A stretch of 64,000 nucleotides of DNA from Arthrobacter sp. 9V (GTDB lineage Bacteria; Actinomycetota; Actinomycetes; Actinomycetales; Micrococcaceae), in assembly GCF_902506065.1 (NCBI RefSeq), contig NZ_LR732912.1:2475016-2539015 (forward strand), written 5' to 3'. How positions within the stretch are numbered: position 1 is the first letter of the stretch; each line of letters opens with the position of its first letter. The translations under genes were made by a program, and so were the position numbers. The notes under the pieces were generated by a model. It had not been told where the DNA came from. It was given only the letters and a program-made list of their open reading frames with translations, and did not search any database. Of this stretch, positions 33,698 to 43,453 are shown piece by piece.

Positions 33698-34621
33698 GTG
33701 AGTTCCACCTACACCCACGATGGTGCTGCGGCGCGCTTGGCCCAGCGGCTCCTGGGCATGCGGGCCAACCGCGAAGTGATCCCCGAAGACCCGAACCATT
33801 CCGTCCGTTGGCACCAGCACGACTACCCCAGCCCCGTGGCGCGTTGGAACTATCACCCTGAATACGAGATCCACCTCATCCGAACAGGATCGGGAAAATT
33901 CATTGTGGGTGACTACATTGGCACCTTCGAGGCCGGACACGTTTCCCTGGTTGGGTCCGGGCTCCCCCATGATTGGGTCAGCGACCTCGAACCAGGGGAA
34001 CTGCTTCAAAATCGCGATGCCGTGATCCAGTTTGACGGAAGGTGGGTTGAACACGCGGCAGAGCTGGTCCCGGAGCTGGCGGAAGTGAAACCGCTGTTGG
34101 AACAGTCAGCACGGGGCATAGAGTTTTTTGGCCATACGGCGGAAGTGGCAGCCGCGTCCATTGAAGCCATGGGCACCTCCACGGGTTTGGAACGGCTGCA
34201 TCACCTGCTGGCATTGTTTGCCACCCTTTCCCGGGCACCGGACCACGAACGCAAATACCTCGCCGACGAATGGTTCCGACCGCAATTGGACGGCCAGGCA
34301 GAAGCCGTAGTGGACATCGTCTTGGAGTACGTCTTCAGCAACCACGCCGGCAGCGTCTCCATGTCAGAAGCAGCAGCCATGGTGGGCATGGCAGAGCCCA
34401 CGTTCTCCAAATACTTCAAACGTGCGACCGGCCAGAACTTTTCAGATCTCGTCCGGAAACTGCGATTGGCCCACGCACGCCGCCTCCTGGAACGAACCGA
34501 TAAGCCCGTCTCGGACATCTGCTACGAGGTGGGATTCAGCAACCTGTCCAACTTCAACCGCCATTTCTTGGCCGATGCGGGCGAGAGCCCTAGCCAATAT
34601 CGCAAACGTGTGCAGGATTAG
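33698..34621 (+). CDS. AraC-family transcriptional regulator
   Basis: 307 residues from a GTG with TTGGAGG four bases upstream. The N-terminal cupin sugar-sensing domain (WNYHPEYEIHLIRTGSGKFIVGDY in pattern, about 45-90) is followed by two C-terminal helix-turn-helix motifs (MSEAAAMVGMAEPTFSKYFKR and ISDICYEVGFSN-like). Divergent from the sugar/polyol importer, which it most likely activates. It might also act on the glycoside locus to its right. Confidence 0.92.
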   Translation: MSSTYTHDGAAARLAQRLLGMRANREVIPEDPNHSVRWHQHDYPSPVARWNYHPEYEIHLIRTGSGKFIVGDYIGTFEAGHVSLVGSGLPHDWVSDLEPGELLQNRDAVIQFDGRWVEHAAELVPELAEVKPLLEQSARGIEFFGHTAEVAAASIEAMGTSTGLERLHHLLALFATLSRAPDHERKYLADEWFRPQLDGQAEAVVDIVLEYVFSNHAGSVSMSEAAAMVGMAEPTFSKYFKRATGQNFSDLVRKLRLAHARRLLERTDKPVSDICYEVGFSNLSNFNRHFLADAGESPSQYRKRVQD

Positions 34622-34690
34622 CCTCTATCCTTGGATGACACTCCTGCAGTCTTGGCGTGGTTCAAGGGCACACCACGTTGTTCTGTCGAT

Positions 34691-36877
34691 TTATGGTCGC
34701 AGGTGAAGATTAAATACCCTCGTATCGTCGAGGCCACCGCCTACGTGAATTTCGAAAGCACCCGGTTCCACAATGTAAAGACCCTCGTTGTCCCAGAAGC
34801 CCAAGTCATTCCAGCCCAGCTCGAAGGAAAGCGTTATGGTCTCGCCAGGTTGCAAGCTGCTTCGGGTGAAGCCCCGCAGCCGACGGACCGGTTGGGCGAG
34901 CGAGGCAACGAGGTCCCGGATGAACAGCATTGTGACTTCATCCCCTTTACACGGACCGGTGTTCGTCACATCTATTGTCACTTCTATTGACTGACCGGCG
35001 CGAAGATCCTCCATGGTGATCCGGGAGTGCGTGAGGCTAAGATCCCCGTACTCGAATGAGGTATAGCTGAGGCCGTGACCGAAAGGGAACTGGGGTCCGA
35101 GGTCAAGATCCTTGTACTTCGAGGTGTAATGGTCGTCCGTGTTGCCGGGACCCATTAGCGCAACATCAACGGCAGCGCCGTCAAGGGAGCCCGAGACCGT
35201 GGCCGGACGTCCGGTGTTTTCGTGGTCATAGTAGATCGGCACCTGACTGGACGATCGGGGGAAAGTCATCGGCAGCCGACCTCCAGGGTTTACTGCGCCA
35301 CTCAAGGCCCGCGCCACCGCCCGAGGCCCCTCCAAACCGGAATGCCAAGCTTCAAGAATTGCGGGCACAGCACCAATCCATCCGCTGGTCACCAAAGGCC
35401 GCCCGTTGAACATGACGATGGCCACCGCTGCGCCGGTTGCGGCGACGGCTCGAATCAACTCCTCCTGAGCACCCGGAAGCCGCAGATCACTGCGGGAACT
35501 AGCTTCGCCGGTCAGCGCAGAAGGCTCCCCTACAGCAACTACAACGGCGTCGAAGTCCGCAGCGTCAGCCACTGCATCGGCTATATGGCCAGACTGTCCC
35601 CCGAAGAAGCCAGTCCCTTCCCTCACTGTCAACGACCATTCAGGGCACTCTTCCCCAATGGCGTCGGCCAGGGAGCCGGTAGGCTCCGCAAACGACTGAA
35701 TCCATGCTCCGAGGTGGTCAGTACTCTCGGCATAGGGCCCAACCAGCAGTACACGTTTCGGCGCCGGACCAAGAGGCAGGACAGATTCATTCTTGAGTAG
35801 CACCAGACCCTTCTCAGCGGCCATAAGCGTCGCCCGGCGACTGGCGGGTGAGGGAGTCGTCACCTCGTGGTCTGCTTCCCGGTAAGGATCATCGAACAGA
35901 CCAAGGGCAAGCTTCAAATTCAGAACCCGGCGAACGGCATCGTCCACGCGTTCCAAAGGAACGTCCCCGGGGCTCAGTCGCAAACGGCCGTCATCGGAAA
36001 GAACATTTCCGCCCATTTCGACGTCGAGTCCGGCAGCAAACGACTGCAGGAGTGCGTCCGGCAGGTCTTCTGCGATGCCGTGATCAAGAAGGTTGACCAC
36101 GCCGTCTGCATCTCCCACCACCACGCCATTGAACCCAAATTCCCCTTTGAGGATGCTTGTCAGCAGGAGGTGGTTGGCGTGGGCGGGACGGCCGGATACG
36201 GTGTTGAAGGCCGCCATAACGGTTGCCACACCGGCGTCAACCGTTGCCTTGAACGGTTCGAGGTAGACGTTTCGGAGCCGCTGCATGGAAACATCCACCG
36301 TGTTGTAATCCCGACCACCCTCAGCCTGACCGTAGGCCACGAAGTGCTTGGCGCAGGCAAGGATGGAATCCCGATCACGCAGCGACTCGCCCTGATAGCC
36401 ACGCACTTTCGACGCACCAAACACGGCGTTGACGTAAGCGTCCTCTCCGAAGCCCTCGACAACGCGTCCCCAGCGCGGGTCTCGGGATACATCGATCATC
36501 GGTGAGAACGTCCAGTTAACTCCCCCCGAGGCCGCCTCATGCGCAGATACGCGAGCGTCGGTTTCAGCCGTCGCCGGATCGAAGCTCGCAGCCTGCGCAA
36601 GGGGAACCGGGAAAGTGGTCCGCTGTCCGTGAACGACATCCAAACCCACCAAGAGTGGGATCCCGTGAGGTGTCTCTTCGCGGGCAATCCTCTGGAGTTC
36701 ATTGGTGGATGCTGCGCTGCGGGGCCAAAAGACCGCTCCGATGCCGCTGCGGACCAAATCCGCAGCGTCCTCCAGTCGGGGCCGGAAGGCTATCTGAAGC
36801 TGGGCGAGCTTTTGTTCCCACGTCATCGACGCGACGAGAAGGTCAATGACCCCTTCCTGAACAGGGGCTGATGTCAC
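34691..36877 (-). CDS. Glycoside hydrolase family 3 beta-glycosidase
   Basis: 728-residue GH3 enzyme hydrolysing beta-glucosides or beta-xylosides. The nucleophile lies in GVVVGDADG (Asp256) after the family KHF motif (Lys177-His178), followed by the alpha/beta sandwich domain and a C-terminal fibronectin-III-like domain. There is no signal peptide, so it acts on imported oligosaccharides or glycosides. The GTG at 36877 has AAAGGA eight bases upstream. It is the last gene of the unit deglycosidase alpha - beta - GH3. Confidence 0.92.
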   Translation of the reverse strand: MTSAPVQEGVIDLLVASMTWEQKLAQLQIAFRPRLEDAADLVRSGIGAVFWPRSAASTNELQRIAREETPHGIPLLVGLDVVHGQRTTFPVPLAQAASFDPATAETDARVSAHEAASGGVNWTFSPMIDVSRDPRWGRVVEGFGEDAYVNAVFGASKVRGYQGESLRDRDSILACAKHFVAYGQAEGGRDYNTVDVSMQRLRNVYLEPFKATVDAGVATVMAAFNTVSGRPAHANHLLLTSILKGEFGFNGVVVGDADGVVNLLDHGIAEDLPDALLQSFAAGLDVEMGGNVLSDDGRLRLSPGDVPLERVDDAVRRVLNLKLALGLFDDPYREADHEVTTPSPASRRATLMAAEKGLVLLKNESVLPLGPAPKRVLLVGPYAESTDHLGAWIQSFAEPTGSLADAIGEECPEWSLTVREGTGFFGGQSGHIADAVADAADFDAVVVAVGEPSALTGEASSRSDLRLPGAQEELIRAVAATGAAVAIVMFNGRPLVTSGWIGAVPAILEAWHSGLEGPRAVARALSGAVNPGGRLPMTFPRSSSQVPIYYDHENTGRPATVSGSLDGAAVDVALMGPGNTDDHYTSKYKDLDLGPQFPFGHGLSYTSFEYGDLSLTHSRITMEDLRAGQSIEVTIDVTNTGPCKGDEVTMLFIRDLVASLAQPVRRLRGFTRSSLQPGETITLSFELGWNDLGFWDNEGLYIVEPGAFEIHVGGGLDDTRVFNLHLRP

Positions 36878-36931
36878 AGGTATTTTCCTTTGGTCAGTGG
36901 ACGGGATTGCAACTACAGCGGGCTTTGGCGT

Positions 36932-37324
36932 TCAGTCCCGGAGGGTCAGCACCTTCTGGTCCGCGCCCCCACCCGGCACGGGCATATAGGAGATCCGAAG
37001 CCGTTCACTCACAGCGACGGCATGATCGCCCGCGGTCAAGCCACCGCCCTTTGCAACGGAAACCGTGGCGACTTCCCCCATTTCCCATCGGTCATCAAAA
37101 ACGCCTGGGAGGTCAGTCAGCTGGTACGTATTGCCGTGAACCGTCAGTGACACCGATGCGGCCGGAGCAGTTTCACCGTCAATGGTGACCTGAACGTCTT
37201 CCACCATCGAAAGACCTAAACCGCGGTAATACGGAAGTCGAACGCCGAGCTCAAAGCCAGTGACGTCGTCGCCGTCCACGACGTTTCGCAGGGTGTCCTC
37301 CACGATGATGTATTTATCGAACAT
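36932..37324 (-). CDS. C-glycoside deglycosidase beta subunit (DUF6379)
   Basis: 130-residue beta-sandwich protein beginning MFDKYIIVEDTLRNV, a signature I recognise from the small subunit of C-glycoside deglycosidases of gut and soil bacteria (DUF6379). In those enzymes it forms a heterodimer with the TIM-barrel alpha subunit and shapes the active site. Its start overlaps the alpha subunit gene by 11 bases, supporting co-assembly. The function rests on recall of the family and on the paired gene; the partner and the nearby FAD oxidase strengthen it. Confidence 0.85.
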   Translation of the reverse strand: MFDKYIIVEDTLRNVVDGDDVTGFELGVRLPYYRGLGLSMVEDVQVTIDGETAPAASVSLTVHGNTYQLTDLPGVFDDRWEMGEVATVSVAKGGGLTAGDHAVAVSERLRISYMPVPGGGADQKVLTLRD

Positions 37325-38366
37325 TGGTTCCTCCCACGGTGGAAATGCCGACCCTAGCGGCGGCGTCGATCATTGGTTCTTCACCGAGCAAGCGTTCGAA
37401 CATTCGGTGCTGCCTGCGGACCTGCTCAACGCTGTCCACGTCAAAGATGTCCTGGATGTGCCGGTTACCCTCGTACTCGCTGGAAAGGTAACCGCTGTAG
37501 CCGCCCTCGATGAGCACCGGGATGATCTTGTCGTAGGGGATGCTGTACTCCACGCCGTCATCGGTCATCTCGTAGAACTTGGCTTGGATGTGGTGGATCA
37601 GCGGCATGTGTTCAAGCATCACCTTGGGGTCATTCCAGGTGAGGAAAGTCGAGAGTCGTGCGATCCCTTGTTCCACTGGGTTGGCACCCATGTAGTTGAA
37701 CGTATCCATGAGGCCGTGCACGTCCCCACGGTTGTTGTAGGTCTCCACTGCGAGCTCAACGAACTGAGGCCGGGCGCCATCACGCAAGGCGCGATCCGAC
37801 ATGACCCGCGGGAAACGTTCAACAAACGTGCCCATGTCCGGCATGAATCCCAAGGCCGGCGACTCCAGCCGATGCATTACTTCCAGGTGCCGGATGATCC
37901 ACGGATGTTCGTAGTGGAAGGGAGCATGAACTTCCAGGAGCAGCTTCAGGCCCAGCTTCTCAGCGTAAGGAGCGCATGCTTCCATGACCTCCGGAGGGGT
38001 ATTGATGATGGCCCGGACGTACTTTGCGCGGAGCCTTTTTGCGATGTCCAGGTCTTTACGTACTGACTCGGTCATCTCATCCAGTGTCATGACGCGGCCG
38101 GGGTAGCGCTTGGTGTCCAGGAAAAGGTCCGTGGCCACAGTGGTGGTGCCGTACTTCGCCATCCATCCGTCCCAGGTGCGGTAGAACTCGTCCCCGGGAT
38201 TCGGGTAGCCGGTCATGGACTGTTCGGGAATGATCTCAACACCGAAAGCCCCAATGGATCCGGCTTCCCGGACACAGTCCTCCAGGGACATTTTCTTCAG
38301 GAAGCACTCTTCCTGGTAGCTGTAGAAACTGACTCCACGCTTGATCTGATGGGCGGTATTCAACAC
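37314..38366 (-). CDS. C-glycoside deglycosidase alpha subunit (xylose-isomerase-like TIM barrel)
   Basis: Expected to cleave the C-C bond between a 3-keto sugar and an aromatic aglycone. 350 residues from the GTG at 38366, which has GAGGAG four bases upstream; the TTG at 38363 is an alternative. Metal ligands of the sugar-phosphate isomerase/epimerase fold are visible: Glu145 in LLLEVH, Asp177 in FMPDMG, His259 in HHIQAKF and Glu297 in YLSSEYEG. It is divergent from the CarA-like oxidase that would supply the 3-keto substrate. Related isomerases share the fold, but the DUF6379 partner makes deglycosidase the best call. Confidence 0.85.
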   Translation of the reverse strand: MLNTAHQIKRGVSFYSYQEECFLKKMSLEDCVREAGSIGAFGVEIIPEQSMTGYPNPGDEFYRTWDGWMAKYGTTTVATDLFLDTKRYPGRVMTLDEMTESVRKDLDIAKRLRAKYVRAIINTPPEVMEACAPYAEKLGLKLLLEVHAPFHYEHPWIIRHLEVMHRLESPALGFMPDMGTFVERFPRVMSDRALRDGARPQFVELAVETYNNRGDVHGLMDTFNYMGANPVEQGIARLSTFLTWNDPKVMLEHMPLIHHIQAKFYEMTDDGVEYSIPYDKIIPVLIEGGYSGYLSSEYEGNRHIQDIFDVDSVEQVRRQHRMFERLLGEEPMIDAAARVGISTVGGTNVR

Positions 38367-38658
38367 CCGGCTCCTCGTGTTTGGCACGCTGTATGCGCGA
38401 CATTTCGCACCGACCAACGACGGGCGTATTGCCACGGTACCGGCGGAGTCCCACAAAAGGCAGTGCCCGGAAGATCACGAACACCGATGCTGCGCATCCA
38501 CAGATCGAATGACCACAAGCGGCACCGCCGCAGTTTCAAAGGGTAGCGTTTTTACAGGTGCCTGCATCGATTGAGAACGCTTCGTGCGCTGATGCTCCCG
38601 GGCACTGTGCGCCGGGCTCACCACCAGGGCACTGACGTAATCCGCGAAGGATTCCACC

Positions 38659-40173
38659 GTGAAAACCGAATCTGATATGCATGGCCAACCTTACGACGTC
38701 GTCATTGTTGGCAGCGGCCCCTCCGGCTCCACGTATGCCCGCATCCTCCACGAAGATGCTCCACAACTCCGGGTGCTGATGGTTGAAGCCGGACCGCTGC
38801 TGGCCGGGCAACCAGGTCTGCACGTGAAGAACCTGCCGGACCCACAATCACGAGCCGCTGCACAGCTCGCGTCCCAAGGCCCTGTCACCTCCCTTAGCAC
38901 CGAGTCACCAACACCAGGTCCGGGACGCCCTGGAACGTTCCTGTTGCGTCCCGACGAATTGGCTCCCCTGGCGGGGATGCCGGCGGCAGCCATGTCCAGC
39001 AACGTGGGCGGCATGGGCGCCCATTGGACCTGTGCCTGTCCACGGCCCGGAGGATCCGAACGGATCACGTTCCTCGACGACGGCACCTTGGACGCAGCGC
39101 TTGCCGATGCCGAGCGGATCCTGTCCGTCACTTCGGAGGCGTTTGAGGACGCACCATTCGCGGCTGAGGTCCGGCGTCGACTTGAGGGTGAGTTTCATCG
39201 TCCAGTGCCGGCGGCAGTCAAAGCGATGCCGCTGGCTGTTCAAAAGCATCCTAATGGCACCGTCACGTGGTCAGGGACCGACGTCGTACTTGGTCCGCTG
39301 GCTGAACCGAAGACGCACGGCGACCGCTTCGAGTTACGTGATCAAACGCTGTGCCAACGCGTAATGCTCGACGGCGGACGCGTCACCGGAGTCGAGCTGA
39401 AGGAGCTCAGAACCGGCGCTGTTTCCTTTGTGAGCGCTCCGATAGTCGTCGTGGCAGCTGATGCCCTCCGGACCCCGCAGATTCTTTTCGCTTCCGGTAT
39501 CCGCTTGCGCGCTCTGGGCCGCTACTTGAACGACCAGCCGCAAGTGATCACTGCCGTCCGATTGCCGCATGACGTTGTCGAAGCCGGGACGGTAGCTGCT
39601 GCCGCGGGTGCGGCACAACACAGCGGAGTCTCCTGGGTTCCCTACACGGACCAAGAGCCCTTCCACGGCCAAGTCATGCAACTTGATGCATCGCCCGTTC
39701 CACTCGCAGAAGATGATGATGTAGTGCCCGGATCCATCATTGGTCTCGGGTGGTTCTGCGCCACGGAAACCGTGGAAGAGAACAGGGTTGAGTTCGACGA
39801 GAACGCGTTGGACCACTACGGGATGCCTCGCATGAGCATCCAGTACCACCTGACATGGAAAGACCTGCAGACCATCGAAGCAGCCAAGGAGTCAGTCACG
39901 CGGGCCGGGAAGGCGTTGGGAACTTTCCTGGATGACAGGCCGCCCTTCCTCCTGCCAGCGGGTTCGTCATTGCACTACCAAGGTTCGGTTCGCATGGGCC
40001 AGTACGACGACGGTCGCTCAGTGTGCGGTCCGGACAGCCAGGTCTGGGGTGCTGACGGGCTGTATGTTGCCGGCAACGGGGTCATCCCCACATCCACTGC
40101 CTGCAATCCGACGCTGACTTCTGTGGCCTTGGCGGTGCTGGGTGCCCGGGCCATAGCTGACCGCATCCAGTAA
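38659..40173 (+). CDS. GMC/pyranose-oxidase-like FAD oxidase, CarA-like glycoside 3-oxidase
   Basis: FAD-dependent oxidation of a sugar hydroxyl, probably the 3-OH of a C-glycoside sugar, which is the step before deglycosidase cleavage. 504 residues with the N-terminal FAD motif VVIVGSGPSGSTYA (14-27), a middle substrate domain, and the C-terminal active-site segments LHYQGSVRMG and ACNPTLTSVALA that provide the histidine/asparagine pair in this superfamily. GTG start with AAGGA. Its position, divergent from both deglycosidase subunits, reproduces the known CarA-CarBC type arrangement of Arthrobacter and Microbacterium. Confidence 0.85.
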   Translation: MKTESDMHGQPYDVVIVGSGPSGSTYARILHEDAPQLRVLMVEAGPLLAGQPGLHVKNLPDPQSRAAAQLASQGPVTSLSTESPTPGPGRPGTFLLRPDELAPLAGMPAAAMSSNVGGMGAHWTCACPRPGGSERITFLDDGTLDAALADAERILSVTSEAFEDAPFAAEVRRRLEGEFHRPVPAAVKAMPLAVQKHPNGTVTWSGTDVVLGPLAEPKTHGDRFELRDQTLCQRVMLDGGRVTGVELKELRTGAVSFVSAPIVVVAADALRTPQILFASGIRLRALGRYLNDQPQVITAVRLPHDVVEAGTVAAAAGAAQHSGVSWVPYTDQEPFHGQVMQLDASPVPLAEDDDVVPGSIIGLGWFCATETVEENRVEFDENALDHYGMPRMSIQYHLTWKDLQTIEAAKESVTRAGKALGTFLDDRPPFLLPAGSSLHYQGSVRMGQYDDGRSVCGPDSQVWGADGLYVAGNGVIPTSTACNPTLTSVALAVLGARAIADRIQ

Positions 40174-40189
40174 GCACACAGACAGCGAA

Positions 40190-40222
40190 ATGGCGGTGTC
40201 ACCTTTGAGGTGACACCGCCAT
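40190..40222. terminator. Strong bidirectional hairpin
   Basis: Perfect 15-base-pair stem, ATGGCGGTGTCACCT (40190-40204) with its complement at 40208-40222, loop TTG, between the convergent oxidase and GH35/42-like genes. Either direction could use it. Confidence 0.85.
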
Positions 40223-40234
40223 ACTTGTGAAGCG

Positions 40235-41869
40235 TCAGCGCTGGGAAACGTCCAGCAGCTTGATGCGAGCAGCGCTGATTGTGTCACTTTGAAGAACCTG
40301 CAGACGCTCATCACCGTTTAGGTGTCGTCCCTCTTGCCAACCATCGAACGTCAGACGAAGCTCCCGCACCGAGTCCACCTCCAGCACCGAGTCTGCTCCC
40401 TTAAAATCGAACAGCGCGCCTTGGCCCACAACCAGGAACTCCAATGGTCCCGTCTCAATGATGAGCCCGAATGGACGGTTGTCACCTGGAGTGTGCCCGT
40501 GTGCGGAGCCTTCGGTCTCCCCCGGCAACTCCGCAGGCGGCGGCAGGACTACCCCTGCGTCAAGGAGCATGGCCCGGTATAGCTTCGCTGCGTTGCGGAT
40601 GCTGACAGTGATCCCGCCGAAGTTGGTGGCAACGTCATCTTCGTCCTGTTCCAAGGCAAACCCGAAGATTCGCCCATCCCGCTGCGCATCAACAATCTCC
40701 CGGGTAAGGGAAGTTATGGCCTGACACGCCCGGCTGTATTGGTTGCCCGCACGTCCATCCTCCAGGCCGAAGACATGGTAGCCAAAACCTCCGAACCGGC
40801 CCACCGCGAGGAAGGCATCTCCTGCCCGGAATTTGGCCTCCGGGATGAAGAGCACATTCTCCGGCAGAGCGTACTGGGCCATGATCTCGGCAGAGTTGGG
40901 GACATAGATATCCGGGGCAAGGAAATCCAGGGCCGGGGCAATTGCCTGCCACACCGGCAACATCTTCGCCGTTGGACCGCCACTCGGGTAATTGCCTGGC
41001 AGATCCTGGCCGGGCTGCGGTCCAATCCATGCGTTGGCGTAGGCCGGAAGATTCAGTATTTCCTTGCCAGCGGCCGCCAGACCACCGACGTACGTGGCAA
41101 ACGCACATGCCATGAACGCCTCGTCCGCGTTCGGATTACCGTCGCCGAAGTGCTCTTCCCAGCTGGCATCAGAGGTGGTGATGGGATGGAGAACTGCCGC
41201 CAGCGAGGGATCGAATGAGTGCTCATTGTTGGCCAGGGCCTTCCTGAGTACTTCCGGTACAGGCGATTGCCACGCGGTCAAAGCTGCTGCTGAGCGGTCC
41301 CTTCCTGCTCCGAGGAGTCCGACTTCGTTCTCCACCTGGACCATGATCACGGTGTGCCGTGTATCCGTCTCAGCAAGGTGGGCCATGAAGCGGCAGTACG
41401 CTGCTTTGTCAGCTTCGTAGAGGTTCTTGGAAAAAACAGAGAGTGTTGGGCGGGGCATGGAGCCTTTGTAGGAAAAGGGAGTTTCCATGGTTTGCGATCC
41501 GCGCTCAGCTCGGGGAAAGCGTGATGTGTCACCTCGTACCCACGACGGCGCGTAGGTGGATGAAGCATTCTTGAACGCTCCAAACCAGATGATGACGAGC
41601 TTCATGCCAGCCGATCCAGCATCTTCTATGAGCCCATCAACGGCGGAGAAATCAAAGACACCTTCAGATGGTTCTATCTGGTCCCACGCCACTGTTGCGA
41701 TCACTGTGTTGGCTTTGGACTGAGCAATCTTTGCCCACAGTGGTGCCATGAACTGGCGATCCGAAGAGCTGGAATTGTGCAGCTCACCGCCAATACAGAG
41801 GAACGGTTCATCGTCAACGATCAGTCGGGTGTGGCCGGCATAGCGTTCAAGTCTGGGGAGGGACGGCAT
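40235..41869 (-). CDS. GH35/GH42-like beta-galactosidase with DUF5597
   Basis: 544-residue glycosidase. The N-terminal TIM barrel shows the clan-A features GGELHNSS, VAWDQIEPSEG and the acid/base segment VQVENEVG (Glu182). The nucleophile should be in LFIPEAKF. The C-terminal region matches the DUF5597 beta domain. No signal peptide. It would remove beta-galactosyl or related residues from imported glycosides. Separate from, but facing, the oxidase gene, and upstream of nothing else on its strand except the GH43 gene 42 bases away, with which it may be co-transcribed. Confidence 0.85.
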   Translation of the reverse strand: MPSLPRLERYAGHTRLIVDDEPFLCIGGELHNSSSSDRQFMAPLWAKIAQSKANTVIATVAWDQIEPSEGVFDFSAVDGLIEDAGSAGMKLVIIWFGAFKNASSTYAPSWVRGDTSRFPRAERGSQTMETPFSYKGSMPRPTLSVFSKNLYEADKAAYCRFMAHLAETDTRHTVIMVQVENEVGLLGAGRDRSAAALTAWQSPVPEVLRKALANNEHSFDPSLAAVLHPITTSDASWEEHFGDGNPNADEAFMACAFATYVGGLAAAGKEILNLPAYANAWIGPQPGQDLPGNYPSGGPTAKMLPVWQAIAPALDFLAPDIYVPNSAEIMAQYALPENVLFIPEAKFRAGDAFLAVGRFGGFGYHVFGLEDGRAGNQYSRACQAITSLTREIVDAQRDGRIFGFALEQDEDDVATNFGGITVSIRNAAKLYRAMLLDAGVVLPPPAELPGETEGSAHGHTPGDNRPFGLIIETGPLEFLVVGQGALFDFKGADSVLEVDSVRELRLTFDGWQEGRHLNGDERLQVLQSDTISAARIKLLDVSQR

Positions 41870-41911
41870 GGTCTTCTTTCTTATTAACTGCGGTCATGGG
41901 CCACGGGGTCT

Positions 41912-43453
41912 CTAGCCCTGGAGCGCCCGATACCGGAAGTTCCTGAATTTGACGTGGCCGGAGCCGGTAGCGAACATCGCGGGGCGCAGACTGAGCAGTT
42001 CGTCCGCGGTGTTGGTGTTGTAACCGGAAACTTCAAACCGCAGGCCGTGGCGCGTCCAGTCGATGCCATCGGTGCTGTAGTACTGGGTGACAATGTTTCC
42101 GTCGTTGACGATGCGGAAATGGATCTTCGTCGCAGAGGGCGCCGGTTCACGCCAGTAGGGAATATCCCTGCCAGCCCGGTAGCTCTGCAAGCGGGTGCCG
42201 TCGTGGCCCATGCCGCAAAAGAGCCGGTCACTGTAATAGAGCAACAGACCTCCTTGGGCGCCACCAACGAACTCGGCCTCGACGCTGATCTCATAACGCC
42301 GGTCCCCCACGATGCAAGTCAGCGGAGAGCTGTCTGATGGGTTGGTGCCGCGCGCCGCAAGGACGAGTCCGTCATCCAAGGAAGCCCGGAGATACTCATC
42401 CTTGGACGGAGCATGGAAGGACCACTGAATACCGAACCGTTCCTCAGCAAAGTCGTCAGAGAGTTCGATCCCATGGCGTGTTTGTCCCGAACTGGAAACT
42501 TCAGGAAGCGGCGCAGGCAGCGGTTTGGAAAGATCTCCACCGGCTGCACGCGGCCAGCCGTCCTTGTCCCACCCGATAGGCTCCAGCAAAGTCTGCCGGC
42601 CCAACGTGGTGAAGCCATTTTCATAGCCGTGATAGATGCTCCACCATTGGCCGCCTGGTCCTTCAAAGAGTGTGGCATGTCCTTTGCTCCACCATGGTTC
42701 CGTGGAATCCCAGGTTCGGATGATCGGATTGGCGGGGCAGTCTTCCCAAGGCCCGTGAACCGAACGCGAGCGGGCTACTGTGACCATGTGCCCCGTGGGC
42801 GGACCGGCAGTGCCGCCCACCGCCGTCGTGAGATAGAACCATTCGCCGCGCTTGGTGAGCTTTGGACCTTCGAGTGCATAAGCCTCGGTGACCCAATCAT
42901 CCGGATAACGCCAACCGTCGTAAACGTGCTCTACCGGTCCGTCGGTTGATAGCCCGTCGGAGCTCAGGCGGACGCGGCTCACGCCGCTGAGGAAAAGGTA
43001 CCGGTGGCCGTCTTCGCCTACGACGTGGCCTGGATCGATGTGACCGTTGATTCCCAGGTTGGTGGGTTCGCTCCACGGCCCGGACATGGAGTCCGCGTGA
43101 ATCACGTAGATCTGTGGTGGCGCGGTGGGGTCCGGGGATACGGCAGTGGAAATAATGGGAACGTAGATGTAGTACCTGTCCCCCACCTTGCACATGTCGA
43201 CGGCGAAGACGTTTCCGATCGGTGTTGGCAAGGCGGCGCCCAACGGCCGCCAATTGAGGAGGTCGCGGGAGTGCCAGATGATGAGTCCGGGAGTGGACTC
43301 AAAGGACGAAAACGTGACGTAGTAGTCCTCACCGTCCTTGAGGATGGCCGGGTCCGGATGGTCGCCTGCGAAGACCGGATTTATGTAGGTCCCATCGCCG
43401 AGATCAGCGCGACGCTGGCCCTCGACGTCGGTGGTCAATTCGAGTGAACTCAA
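41912..43453 (-). CDS. Glycoside hydrolase family 43 (beta-xylosidase/alpha-arabinofuranosidase type)
   Basis: 513 residues from a TTG at 43453 that overlaps the permease stop (TTGA) and has AGGAGG upstream. The N-terminal five-bladed propeller starts YINPVFAGDHPDPAIL, carrying the general-base aspartate; the acid glutamate is expected in ALEGPKLTKRG. The C-terminal 200 residues form a beta-sandwich of the kind attached to GH43 enzymes. The longer frame to 43660 is a permease shadow. Probably removes pentose side residues; alpha-L-arabinose versus beta-D-xylose cannot be settled by eye. Confidence 0.9.
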   Translation of the reverse strand: MSSLELTTDVEGQRRADLGDGTYINPVFAGDHPDPAILKDGEDYYVTFSSFESTPGLIIWHSRDLLNWRPLGAALPTPIGNVFAVDMCKVGDRYYIYVPIISTAVSPDPTAPPQIYVIHADSMSGPWSEPTNLGINGHIDPGHVVGEDGHRYLFLSGVSRVRLSSDGLSTDGPVEHVYDGWRYPDDWVTEAYALEGPKLTKRGEWFYLTTAVGGTAGPPTGHMVTVARSRSVHGPWEDCPANPIIRTWDSTEPWWSKGHATLFEGPGGQWWSIYHGYENGFTTLGRQTLLEPIGWDKDGWPRAAGGDLSKPLPAPLPEVSSSGQTRHGIELSDDFAEERFGIQWSFHAPSKDEYLRASLDDGLVLAARGTNPSDSSPLTCIVGDRRYEISVEAEFVGGAQGGLLLYYSDRLFCGMGHDGTRLQSYRAGRDIPYWREPAPSATKIHFRIVNDGNIVTQYYSTDGIDWTRHGLRFEVSGYNTNTADELLSLRPAMFATGSGHVKFRNFRYRALQG